NCBI RefSeq assembly: GCF_963855985.1
Contig: NC_087092.1
Location: forward strand, 12,772,001 to 12,836,000
DNA length: 64,000 nucleotides
DNA from: Ostrinia nubilalis
Lineage: Eukaryota > Arthropoda > Insecta > Lepidoptera > Crambidae
Direction: 5' to 3'
This document shows positions 46,401-56,200 of this stretch, one piece after another (positions within the stretch are counted from its first letter, which is position 1; the number at the start of each line of letters is the position of its first letter). The position numbers and the translations under genes are program-made. Under the pieces are notes generated by a model. It worked only from the letters and a program-made list of their open reading frames with translations. It ran no database searches and was not told where the DNA came from.

Positions 46401-48308
46401 CACTTCATTAATTCTGCCGAGAAAGTCGCTGAGTATACTCCAATCGCTCAAAGACTACGACTGAGGGACAGATGACGGACGATAAAGTGGTTTTCTTGCT
46501 AGGTTCATAAATTATATACGTATACAATTTCTGAACGAATCATTGAACTAAGAATGAGACAAGCATGAGGCAAGAATTTCCTGTGTGTCATTCTTATACT
46601 GGTAGAATTAATCGATCAACCAAAGGAAGTAGCTATTAGCAAACGTTAACGACATGAATCACAAGAGAGTCAGAGGAAACATAGACATCTTATAAAAACC
46701 GATTTACCTACCCAATAATACCGAGTTAGTGTTCCTCGCATACACATCCCAACATGATGAGATCACGTTGTAAGATAAATCCATTGATTTAGGAACTATC
46801 ATTGGGCAATCCCAATGATATTTCCTAGAAAATATTGATTAAATAATATTCCATCAAATGGGGCGTACCATGTATTCTGTTTAAAATTAGTTATTAGCCT
46901 CAAAAACATGTAAAATTTTCACTACAATTCAATAAAGGTAAATAACAAATCTCATTACATAGTTTCAAGGGTACAAACTGGGCCCATTTTATTATTAATA
47001 GACGCATAAAACGTTATCGTGAACTTGTTCAATATAACGACGCCGTCGATGGCTTATTCCGAGCTATTTAGGTCGGGTCAATGGCTAATCGTGACTATTC
47101 GTGACGTCCCGCCAGGGTCCACCGTGCCCCAAGTGGGTGCCCGTTCAACAACATTATGATATTTATTGATATAGTCGCGTTTTTATACCCTTTCAAGTTT
47201 ATGACTAAATCATGTTGTAGAACAACCCTTAGGCTCGTGGAACAAAGACTGATGCTATCGGTGAAGAACTAAAATATTCCAAGGACTTTTTATTGAACTT
47301 GAAGACGCCAAAATTGGAAGAAAATCCGACTATTTCAGTCTCAGAGGAAAAATTATTAATGTTAATTCATCTAAAAGTATTTGAGGCAATTTATTATTCT
47401 ACAAAAGAGAGGAAATACGCGAGCCACATTGACATACATAAGCTCTCAAAACGATAAATGTTTCGATAAAACAAAGCTGTGGGCATTATTCCATAAACCC
47501 CGCATAAAAATATAGCTCCGGTATATTTCAGACTTTATCGTGTACAGTAAAATATAGCCAAATGAAATGTTCATCTAAATATGGTAAGCCCCGAAAATTA
47601 CGTATGAACACCGGAGCCGTGGCCGCCAGGCCAGTTTCATTGACCCGGCTATATTTAGTTTAGATATGAGGAGGAGGGCATTTCGTTGAATAATTGCTTC
47701 TCCTATCAGAATTCTCATTAGTCTAAGGCACTCGAGTAATCTAGTCTAATTTTGCATTGTGGCGCATTTGCATATGATAGGTTTCTGGCTGTATGGCGAG
47801 GGAGCAATGACGTCACAACTCACAAGATCCCATGAAGACAGACGAGCCGCCCCCGCAATCGTCTGGCTGCGCAAATGCCACCAACTTCGCCCTTCAATTT
47901 ATGTGTGGGCATGTCACTAACTTCGGACAACCTACGCCACATATTATTTAAGACGAGACGATCAGACGGCAAACAACTGGTATTTATAGAAATTTTCATT
48001 ATAACTTAGTGAAATATCGGCTAGTATTTGAAATGGGATATAATCTTTTTGGTAAACATTTTACAACAACAAGGCTTATTTCTATTTTCGGGATATGACC
48101 TTTACTTATGAAGAGACTTCTTTTTTATATTTTTTTTTAATCTTTGTGGCAATACAGACAGCGTCGTCCCCCGAATGAGGATCAAAAATAAAAATAGTTT
48201 TAACTTACTTTCATCTGACTGCGGTGCGGATAGGATGGCACTGTGCTTCTTCTTTACCTCTTCGACGTTTGCCTGAATCTTGTCTATCATCTCTCGTATT
48301 TCTTCCAC
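31362..48308 (-). CDS. Syx1A: Syntaxin-1A, neuronal t-SNARE, N-terminal exon outside window
   Basis: Plasma-membrane Qa-SNARE that pairs with SNAP-25 and synaptobrevin to drive vesicle fusion and binds Munc18/Rop through its Habc domain. Minus-strand exons: 48308-48209, 40796-40722, 40447-40191, 38948-38811, then 38692-38582 or 37864-37754, then one of three terminal exons 36019-35942, 32145-32068 or 31439-31362. Phases join perfectly to 252 residues, which with about 38 missing N-terminal residues gives the usual 290. The Habc helices, linker, SNARE motif with zero-layer Gln (VESQ) and a C-terminal anchor are all visible. No exon for the MEDFF-type N-terminus was found up to 64000, so the first coding intron exceeds 15 kb. 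Confidence 0.96.
31440..32067. other. intron / 3' UTR of exon H2
   Basis: Between the two distal terminal exons. GC-rich just 3' of H2 (31990-32060), otherwise AT-rich; probably 3' UTR when H2 is used. An ORF at 31835-32092 on the plus strand is antisense to H2 and not supported. Confidence 0.5.
32068..32145 (-). CDS. Syx1A: Syx1A alternative terminal exon H2 (membrane anchor)
   Basis: 78 nt: [20 protein letters not shown] then SSMFM and stop TGA. The ending resembles fly Syx1A (SSYFM) most closely of the three, so this is likely the canonical form. Same acceptor phase and length as H1 and H3. Confidence 0.92.
   Translation of the reverse strand, partial: KKIMILVCLLILSLVVVGYVSSMFM
32636..32810. 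mobile_element. 175-bp MITE with TAA target duplication, copy 2 (PIF/Harbinger-like)
   Basis: Same element and same length as 8345-8519 but with the interior inverted. Flanked by TAA at 32633-32635 and 32811-32813. High identity between the copies indicates a recently active family. Confidence 0.8.
34204..35163. mobile_element. 960-bp non-coding TIR element with motif every 140 bp
   Basis: Perfect 22-bp terminal inverted repeats start GTACGAGAGCCCACGACC and are flanked by TA on both sides, as for Tc1/mariner-like insertion. The motif TCATAGCAATACG (or complement) recurs at 34233, 34373 and 34512 in plus orientation and, inverted, ending at 34713, 34853, 34993 and 35133, with a degenerate copy ending at 34563. 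Spacing is 140, 139 and 140, 140, 140 bp. The outermost motifs lie 29-30 bp from each end. No transposase. Confidence 0.85.
35942..36019 (-). CDS. Syx1A: Syx1A alternative terminal exon H3 (divergent membrane anchor)
   Basis: 78 nt: [20 protein letters not shown] then ATSLS and stop TAA. Acceptor TTCCAG. Anchor is richer in Ile/Val and lacks the YVSS/YVYN ending of the other two. The first terminal exon met by the transcript. Confidence 0.82.
   Translation of the reverse strand, partial: KKIFIIICLSVTLVILIIVLATSLS
36020..37753. other. Syx1A intron
   Basis: AT-rich; no further exon or repeat recognised. Confidence 0.5.
37754..37864 (-). CDS. Syx1A: Syx1A alternative SNARE exon G2 (divergent)
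   Basis: 37 codons in phase 0 (CGAGCAG| to AAG|GTAAAG): [20 protein letters not shown] then [17 protein letters not shown]. Same length and phase as G1 and aligned along its whole length, so the two are alternatives for layers +1 to +8 of the SNARE helix. Relative to G1 the +6 layer is Gly, +7 Ile and +8 Tyr, and the Lys-Lys pair before the last layer becomes Lys-Leu. The basic juxtamembrane stretch is kept. Confidence 0.85.
38582..38692 (-). CDS. Syx1A: Syx1A SNARE exon G1 (canonical)
   Basis: 37 codons: [20 protein letters not shown] then [17 protein letters not shown], almost identical to fly and vertebrate syntaxin-1. It follows the zero-layer Gln encoded at the end of exon F and ends CGG|GTAAGT. 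Confidence 0.95.
38811..38948 (-). CDS. Syx1A: Syx1A exon F, N-terminal half of SNARE motif
   Basis: 46 codons: [46 protein letters not shown]. The final Gln is the ionic zero-layer residue. Acceptor CCAG|ATAATA and donor CAG|GTCATA, both phase 0, so it accepts any of the upstream linker-exon copies in frame. Confidence 0.95.
39313..40132 (-). repeat. Syx1A: five tandem copies of the 3' part of Syx1A linker exon with splice donor (C1-C5)
   Basis: Downstream of exon 40191-40447, units about 172-179 bp apart repeat its last 100 or so bases, its donor and the start of the intron. Exon-like spans: C1 40132-40019 (38 codons after CTGCTAG), C2 39941-39840, C3 39765-39664, C4 39592-39491 and C5 39414-39313 (34 codons each after CAAG). 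All five are open in the exon frame and end at the same phase. C1-C3 have GTAAGT, C4 GTTAGT, C5 only GC. From GAGCTCGAAGAG to the donor, C1-C3 are nearly identical to the parent; C4 and C5 have diverged (for example [13 protein letters not shown] in C4). Whether any is spliced is unknown. Confidence 0.9.
40191..40447 (-). CDS. Syx1A: Syx1A exon E: Habc helix C and linker
   Basis: Joins the previous exon as C|AC and reads [20 protein letters not shown] then [20 protein letters not shown] and on to [16 protein letters not shown]. These match fly Syx1A nearly residue for residue. Donor CAGGGG|GTAAGT, phase 0. Parent of the C1-C5 array. Confidence 0.95.
40722..40796 (-). CDS. Syx1A: Syx1A exon: Habc helix A-B region
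   Basis: 75 nt, starting in phase 1: A|AA gives [20 protein letters not shown] then RGKLK. Acceptor TTTCAG, donor AAAAC|GTAAGT. Confidence 0.95.
42214..42292. repeat. perfect palindrome, 39-bp arms, 1-nt centre
   Basis: The left arm starts ATGTGACGTTGATAAAAATT, ends GAAATAATA, and is followed by T and its exact complement. No mismatch over 78 paired bases. No coding content. Confidence 0.95.
47764..47960. promoter_or_regulatory. candidate intronic regulatory block
   Basis: ATTTGCAT (octamer) at 47766-47773 and a perfect CRE TGACGTCA at 47808-47815 lie next to a moderately GC-rich stretch in an otherwise AT-rich Syntaxin-1A intron. Motif matches alone; short motifs occur by chance. Confidence 0.2.
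48209..48308 (-). CDS. Syx1A: Syx1A exon: first Habc helix, most N-terminal exon in window
   Basis: Acceptor TTTCAG|GTG, donor GAA A|GTAAGT. Reads [20 protein letters not shown] then [13 protein letters not shown], diagnostic of syntaxin-1. Begins in phase 0, so an upstream exon encoding the start codon is required. Confidence 0.97.
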
Positions 48309-49505
48309 CTGAAATAATAAAAAAAGTCATTTAAATTTACCGAATCAAAATAAACTAAGTAGTTGACGGAGGATTTTTCGTGGTACCCGTGCTACAGAAC
48401 CTATTTTTACTTATTTCTTCGTTCTTCGTTTTCCTAATGAGAAATGTCTGAAAATTTACGGTTTCTGTAGTTTATCGCAAAGAGAGTTCGCAGTCTTTAA
48501 AGTTCGAATACAAGTGGTACAAAATAATAAAAGAGAAGGTGAGCTTTTCGCTCATATTATGCAGTAAAATAAAAACATTTTTACTATTCACAAAGCTACG
48601 ACAAACCATCAACTCATAAAGTGTGAATAATCTGAGTTATGTTTTTATTTTAAGTACGGGAAAGGGTAAAGCTTCATGAAAACACATTTTCATATTATGA
48701 AACTCATTTCTAACGCGGAATGGTTCCTTTACAGTACCTTTAGACAGGATTATATTTTACCCTCATATCTCATGGTCCACAAGAATTAGTAGCACATAAA
48801 AAGCATCTACCTGAAGGGGGAAGAGTTACATAATTCTAATCTAGCTATACCAACATTAATTTATAAAGAGGTAGATTCCTTTTGCTAATCATCTTATGAA
48901 GATCATTACACAAAACTCCTATTCCTAAATTACTATTCAACGTTAGTAATTTTGGTTTAAATTGACAGATGGGAAACAGATTACACGTAGTTAGTGTTAA
49001 ATCTCCTTGTGTGTTTAGTCCAAACCAAACTTCGTTAGGTCATTGTACATTTGAACAAATGATTTGAGTATTGAATCATGAACATGACGTCCGAATGAAA
49101 ATAACATAGGATTCCGTACACATTAAGCCATCTAAGTACGAATATTATGAGCCGTCAACCCGATTGAGCCATTTCAGACTCCTAGGCTCATCAAGTCAAG
49201 AGTGACACAGGTGACCTATAAGTTGCACAGTTCACACAAGAGACGACTACCGCAACAAACAGTCCCAATTACAAATTGGCAAAAATAGACAAACGACGCC
49301 TTTTCCGGACTTCCCAAAATCTATCCAAGCAAAGCTGCGGGTCAAATGTAGAGTCGACTAAATAACTATGGGTATAAAAATCACGATTCCCGGCATGTGC
49401 ACAAAAGAGGGTGAAAATCGTTTAGCCTAAAGTCTTCGTTTGAATTTTTAATATGGTAGATTATTGAAAAGGTCCCTAAACATTTATTAATTTTTCGTTA
49501 CAACA

Positions 49506-50904
49506 GGGTCATTCCATGACAAATGTTACCGAGGGTAAAAAACTAAATATGTTCTTTTCGCATTAAATCTGATGAGTTTTGAAAGTAAACATTCCAAATT
49601 ATAATGTGCAACAAAAAAAATCTGCAAGAAACAAGTAATTTTTAAGTTATTAGTCTTCATAGTCTATACTTAAGTCAACTGTCTGAATGATCATTTTCTC
49701 TCTAATTATTGGTAATACGATTAAAAAAAAACTATCAATCTGTGAAACGTTTTGCCACTATATGATTTGAGGGTATTTATCATAGTATTGGTAGATAGCG
49801 CCATAATCCCAAAAAAATTTATAATCATCAAGTTTTAAGTGTGTTTTCTTGTTACTTCGGCGATGTAACACCCGAAACAAAAAAACAGGTATTTGTTTTA
49901 TTATTGTACCTTACACATGGATTAGGATAACAATATTTGGTAAAAGTAAGGTCATGGTAGTAATGATTTCAAATACTAACTAATATCTGAGCATGATACT
50001 AATTTAGTATGTTTCTTTCTTGATTAAAAACTGTAACACCCGAAACGTTTCGGGTATTACATTTTTATTTATATGTCGATAATGTGTGTATATTGCTTGG
50101 AGAAGTCAAAAAGTATTACTGTGAGGGTCCTTCGACCTCCCACTAGCGCTGGCGTCGGAAAAGGAGTCATATTTCTCTATGTAAGACAATTTTGAAATGT
50201 CGACTTAACACTAAAATTAAGGTATTGCTAAAAAGTCTCGATGTTTGACATTTCCATTAAATATCGTAATTAGAAATTAAAGTAATGCTATTTCAAGCCA
50301 AAAACAATAGAAAAAGCTATATTCTGAGGAAAAATTAAACTTGAACTTTGTATATTTTTTAAGAAAAGCTGCTTCGTAATTTCAAACCAGAATTCGCTCT
50401 ATTTGTGTTTATTTGTTGTACTCCTTATTTTGTAGTACCTAGAGACTAATAAAACACCGATTTTATCGATAAAACGCGTTGCATTTTCGTACTCGTAACA
50501 CCCGAAACAGAACCATTGTAACACCCCGAAACAAAGAAAAAAATTATAAAAAAATAGTAAAACGTTTTATGTAACAGTGATTGTATGTTACATGGTTTGC
50601 AAATTTCATACTTTAGAAGTCCTGTAAGTTTTAGGTATGATTCCTTAAGAAAATTCGCTAAATTTCGAGTAAATGCAGCAACAGTCAGAACATAGAGGCA
50701 AAATCTCGTAACGCCCGAAACGCACACTTTTCGACTCATATTTTCGTTACCCTACATTCTAAGCTGCACAAACTTTATTATTTAGATAAAACAACTAAAA
50801 ACGGACAGATTAAGGCACTAATATTATTAAAATACTATTTCAAAATACAAGAAATTGTTGAATATGTGTGTACGAACGTAACACCCGAAACGATGGAATG
50901 ACCC
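49506..50904. mobile_element. 1399-bp TIR element with 5-bp duplication and repeated CACCCGAAAC motif
   Basis: Ends are GGGTCATTCCAT and ATGGAATGACCC, flanked on both sides by CAACA (49501-49505 and 50905-50909), a convincing 5-bp target duplication. Inside, GTAACACCCGAAAC or close variants start at 49865, 50033, 50495, 50518, 50708 and 50878, with an inverted copy directly after the second (50047-50062). No transposase. Superfamily not assigned. Confidence 0.85.
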
Positions 50905-51019
50905 CAACACTTTTTACTTTATACGCATATTGTTTCCGAGTAGATATAATCATTTAATAGGATTAAAAGGTTGGAATATAAAAGGCTACAACGAAAGATC
51001 GAACGAAAGACGTTAATAG

Positions 51020-51530
51020 ATATTTGCTAATTGGGTTAATCTTCCTGTCATCACATATGGCTGCGAAACCTGGGCCCTCACCAAACACCACAGAGAAAAG
51101 TTGGAACGATGCCAGAGAGCCATGGAGAGAAGCCTAATAGGAATAAAGAAGCAGGACAGAGTGAGAAGTAGCACAATAAGAGAGAAAACCAAAGTTGTCG
51201 ACATAATTACCCGAATAGACCAACAAAAATGGAGATGGGCAGGTCACATGATCCGGGACCCAGAAGAAAAATGGTGTAAAAGCGTCACTGACTGGTATCC
51301 CAGGGATGGAAAGAGAAGTAGAGGTCGGCAACAAACAAGATGGGAAGACGACCTAAAACTCACAGTTGGACACTATTGGAGAAGGGTAGCACGTGACAGG
51401 TCCCAATGGAAATCGTTGGAGGAGGCCTATGCCAAGAGGCAAACTGAGCTTCGGGATATTTTATAACACAGATCTTATTATTTATCATATTTTGTAACTA
51501 TTATGTAACCAAGTTCAGAATAAAAAGGCT
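51020..51530 (+). mobile_element. RTE-type LINE 3' fragment
   Basis: An ORF to 51466 reads ITYGCETWALTKHHREKLER, KWRWAGHMIRDPE, then GRQQTRWEDDL and WKSLEEAYAKRQ, the reverse-transcriptase C-terminus of RTE-like insect elements. A short 3' UTR follows and ends in a TTA run at about 51531-51547. 5' truncated but the remaining frame is intact, suggesting a recent insertion. Confidence 0.88.
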
Positions 51531-52502
51531 TATTATTATTATTATTTTTATTTCTCTTAAATATTTTTATCTCAGTTTTTAAGCTGGTGTTCCGGATAGC
51601 ACGGGCCAAAGCCAAGTGATATCTGGTTAAAGCTAATAATTTCAATAGTGTAAAATTATTATGGGTCCGTGTTGATATTTCCAGTTTCAGGAACAGTTCT
51701 TCTTTGTACTGGTGGTGGGCGGATTTGGGTAATTTCTTCAACCTGTAAAAACTTCCTAACTATCCTACATGTGTTGAGTATGACAGCTTTTTGCAATTGT
51801 ATGTAAGTGTGTTTTGAGAGATTGAGTGTATCCAGAGATTGGTGTAATTGCTTAGGTATTATTCCGGTTGTAGACAAGACTATTGGGACTATAGTGACTT
51901 TTTGCAATGTCCATATCCTTTTAACTTCTTCTTTCAGATCAATATATTTGCTTAACTTTTCAGCTATTGTTGATTGTAAATTGTGGGTGTTTGGGATTGC
52001 GATATCTATAAGGTGAGCTGTTCTGTTAGTTTTGTCAACGATTGTTATATCTGGTCTATTGTAATGCGTGGTCTTGTCAGTCAGTATGGCTCTATCAAAG
52101 TATAGTTTATGGGTGTTGTTTTCTAGTACTGTTAAGGGAGTATATTTATAATAAGCTACTGGGGGTCCTTGTAACAGTTTGAACATTAAAGCTAACTTCT
52201 GGTGAATGATGTTTGCAACTTGATCATGTCTATGTTTATAATCAGTTTGGGCTATGGATTTACACGCACCTGTAATATGTTGAATAGTCTCAGAGGCACT
52301 ATTACACTTCCTGCATAAATCTGTAGGTAGGTTGTGAGTTTTCATAATATATTTTTGGTAGTTCCTTGTTTCTATTACCTGGTCTTGTATTGCTAGAATG
52401 AAACCTTCTGTCTCTGGGAACAGTTCGCCACGATTTAACCATTCGTTCGACGCACTTTTGTCGACGTTAGTTTGGTTTAAGTCGCTACGATGTCTGCCAT
52501 GA
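51531..52502 (-). mobile_element. Dong/R4-like LINE, 5'-truncated copy 1
   Basis: A 228-codon minus ORF contains CRKCNSASETIQHITGACKS (CCHC-type knuckle), YKHRHDQVANIIHQKLA, and RPDITIVDK...HLIDIAIPNTHN, consistent with the C-terminal restriction-like endonuclease (PD...D) of the R2/R4/Dong clade. The 3' end on the minus strand is a TAA run at 51547-51531. The 5' end is lost at about 52502, directly against the TAA tail of copy 2. Clade assigned from motif order. Confidence 0.75.
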
Positions 52503-53200
52503 AGTTATTATTATTATTATTATTTGTTTGTATATTTTATCTCAGCTTTAGTGCTGGTAAGATTAAAACCAGATACGGGCCAAGCCAAGTATCTGGTCTA
52601 TAAGTTTATAAAATTACTGGTACATTTGTAGGTTCATCCTGTAGAAACCGCCTAACGATGCGGCAGGTGTTCAGTATTGCCGCTTTCTGCATCGTGATAT
52701 AGCTATTTTCGTGGAGATCTATAAGTTTCAGGCTATTGTGCAAATGGTTGGGTATGACTCCAGTGCTGGAGAGCACCAGTGGCACAATGTACACTTTGTT
52801 TAACTTCCAAATTTCTAAGTATCTCTTCTTTTAACTCTGAGTATTTGTGTATTTTTTCTGAAATAGTGTTTTTAATATTGTGGGTGTTAGGTACTGCTAC
52901 ATCTATTAGAAATGCAATCTTATTTACTTTATCTACTAGGGTGATATCGGGTCTATTGCAGTGAATGGTGCGGTCTGTCAAGATGGCTCGGTCAAAGTAC
53001 ATTTTGCACCTGGGGCTTTCCAGCACAGACTTCGGCTCATATTGTAGTACGGTTTGATTTTTCGGGGATTAGTTTATGTTTAATGGCTAATTTCTGATGG
53101 ACATAGTGAGCGATCTGGTTATGTCGGTGTGTGTAGTCATTTTGGGTTAGTAATGGGCATGCATTTATGATGTGTTGAATGGTTTCCGGGTATCTATATT
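52503..53200 (-). mobile_element. Dong/R4-like LINE, 5'-truncated copy 2
   Basis: Broken frames repeat the same domains: ETIQHIINACPLL, YTHRHNQIAHYVHQKLA, RPDITLVDK and FLIDVAVPNTHN, then VIPNHLHNSLKL. It diverges from copy 1, so it is a separate insertion. The TAA tail is at 52524-52503 and TTA/ATT repeats also flank the truncated 5' end near 53195-53210. Confidence 0.75.
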
Positions 53201-56200
53201 ATTATTAATTGGGTTAATACCGGCTCATACAGTGCTGGATCGTCTTGAAACTAATTACGAGTTGGGTTTAAATAACGGCCGCACGAAGCTAGCTATGATT
53301 TCGGTTGGTAGTTAATTGCAGTAGCCTGAAACGATTTTTTGCTGCTATGCAGTTCAGTGTTTATCTCCACATCGGGCTTAGAGGGCGGTTCTTAGAGCGG
53401 CTAGACGGAACGCTACGTCTTGGCAGCGAGCCAGCGCAACCACCTCCGAGTTATATGGAAAAGTTTAGAAACAAATGCGAGGACTCTTAAATAACTTGGA
53501 TGAAAAAGCGGCAGTATCTTCACAACTTCATAAGTTGACGAGATTTGCGAGAAAAAATATTTACTGTGCAAGCGCTTCGCTTCCTCGTAAAAGCTGTTTA
53601 AACAAGTTTTGTGTCGTGCATAGGATAAGTTGCTAACGACTTTGCGTACATGGAGTTTTAACGCTTTAACAGAGTTACGAACGAAAACCAATAAATTGTA
53701 GACAATTTATGTGTTTTAATATGACTCTGTTGGAACAACGATGAAAGTTAGGGGCACACAACATATAGTTAGGTTATAAATAAGTTCACAACAGCAAACA
53801 GAGTTTAATTAAGTAATGCAAAACAGTACTCATTATGTCTATTTTGAAATTTAACTGTCCGGTTATGAAGAAAGTAAGAATATGTCGATCTTATGAATGA
53901 ACCGAATAAAATTACGCTCCAATGTCCTTATTTTTCCTGATACCACTAGATTTTTATTACAAAGGTACTTCAGATGATTCCGAAGCACCCGCGTCCTCAT
54001 AAATGTTTCACCTCGAAGGCTATTTAGACGTTAAGCTTTGATGTTCGCCAAAGATACGGAGGCACCGAACCAAAACATAATGGGCGAAGAAAAAATACTC
54101 GATAATATCATTGCGATTTCTTTGAAATAGTAAATAGATATATTACTTAACCTAATAGCTGGTGAAACAAGGTCAGCGGTTCGGAGGTTCTACTGGCTCT
54201 ACACAACATTAAATATGGTACGTGGACTCACTGGCAACAGGCCAACCACAGAGCAAACGCTTTTGCTACGCTTTGTTAACCAACTATGTTACCAAAACAA
54301 ATATGTATATTCGACAACGAATACACCTACATATTAAAAAAAAAAGATTGAAAGATCAGTATCAAATGAATTAAGAAAGTTAAAGCAATAACGCTCTTTG
54401 TTTAATTAAACTTCGCTTAACAATTTTAATACCTAATAGGGATTGAAATAGGCCCTCAAGTTATTCTGAACTAAACCGAATTTCCTTATAATATGTAAGT
54501 CCGATGGTTATAGACAGGAACATGTGAATATGCTAATTTGAAGATTAAAATCAGTATAAATGTACTTCGCTGTTCTTTAAGTGCAGTAAAAATAATCCGT
54601 AAGTTTGGTGTTAGAATGATTGATTAATCACAGAAAATGACTCACATAAAATCCACCTGCTGTTTGTATAAACAGCGCGATAAAGTTTCAAGTTGTTGGG
54701 TAAATGAAGCCAATTGACGGAACAGCAAGCAAGTTATTGGATAAACAAAAAGTAACTTTGTCTCAATTTTGAACTTTGTGAAATAAGTCGGGTCTTCTAA
54801 AATATCGAATTGGCGTGCGCTGGGGTGTATTTTAGTTTTAAAGCAACATGCATAACATTTTGCTTTACACGCTACGGTTCTTCAGCCACATCTATAATGT
54901 CAACATACTTTTTTAGCGTATGTACCATAATCAGGTACAAATCGCAAGCGAAGTTCACGGCCGGAGAGTATCGGCACAGTAGATAAATCAAACAGTACGG
55001 AAGCTTCATACAAACGCTCGAAATCAGACTCACGCACACAGACGCACGCTTTACACGAGCTCTAAGCGAACCTCGCAGTCCATCCGTCGCGAGTGTCGCG
55101 CGCGTTGTGTTTTAAGTAATAATTTTATTGCATGCACTGTCCGCTGTATTTTTAAAAACATGCTACGAGTGTATGTGTATCTGTCACCGTAAAATTGTGA
55201 ATTCCGTTAGATTATAATTTGACGTAGTTAGATTACAATCTAACCTAACCTAACCCACTGTTAGTTTACAATCTCACGCGTTTTATTATAAACTGACGAA
55301 GTTCCCAATTTCACGTTGACATATCTATTACGTAGTATACGGCTGCTTGAACTCGGCATCTTCAAAACCAGAACTTTCAACTTCGTAATAATTCTGAATT
55401 GTAAAAATGATTAAATATTACTTTTTAAGTAAAGTGCTTACATTTATGATTTTGTAATAGTTCTTTTTAAATTACGTAATTACGCTTTTTAACAATGTGT
55501 TCTATTTGATAAAGTAATTTGCTCCGCACGCTTTTGTACTAAGTGATGAACTGTATTTAAAATGAGGCAATAGGTATGTGAAAGTAAGTATCCGGTATTT
55601 TATTTATGAGAATAGATCTTCTACCGGCCTCTAATAGTACTTAATCAATTTATTCGATTATGTATTCGATCATTATTAGAACCTAATTAACGTTTTATTT
55701 TTTTGTTAAGTACTTAGTCAATTAATTTATTCCATTAGTTATTTGATAATAAAAAACCTAAATAAACGTTATAATAAATAAGTAAGTAAGAACCTTATTA
55801 ATTTTATAAAGATTAAGAGTGCCAACCCTAACACTCAGTTGAAGTGTAGGTATTTAACTCGCCGAAAGGGCTAAGCTTCCGTACTGCTTTAGCTCATATA
55901 TATACTGTGGTATCGGTTCGATAGTAGGCGGTCGTTCTCGCGACACTATGACTCACCAATTAATCAGATTATGGCGATAAGCGCTATCGTCCGGTCGCTC
56001 GATACCTCGCCAATCGTTTTGTGACGTCTACCTACACTGAGAGCACTCGCCTCGCTTTACATTGAGGTGGCTTTTAGTTGTAGAGCTCTTTGCATGGCAA
56101 ATTCGAAAGCTGCAACCGTCTGCAATATTTTCGATCAAAATATTCTAACATGAAATGCGATGATAAATTATTCCTGACTAACAATTACCAAGTCTAATCG

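Larger units (their letters stand above)
40797..48208. other. Syx1A intron, 7.4 kb
   Basis: AT-rich intron without a recognisable exon. Holds a perfect 39-bp palindrome (42214-42292) and a candidate regulatory cluster at 47.6-47.96 kb. A minus-strand ORF at 41381-41701 has no recognisable similarity. Confidence 0.6.
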
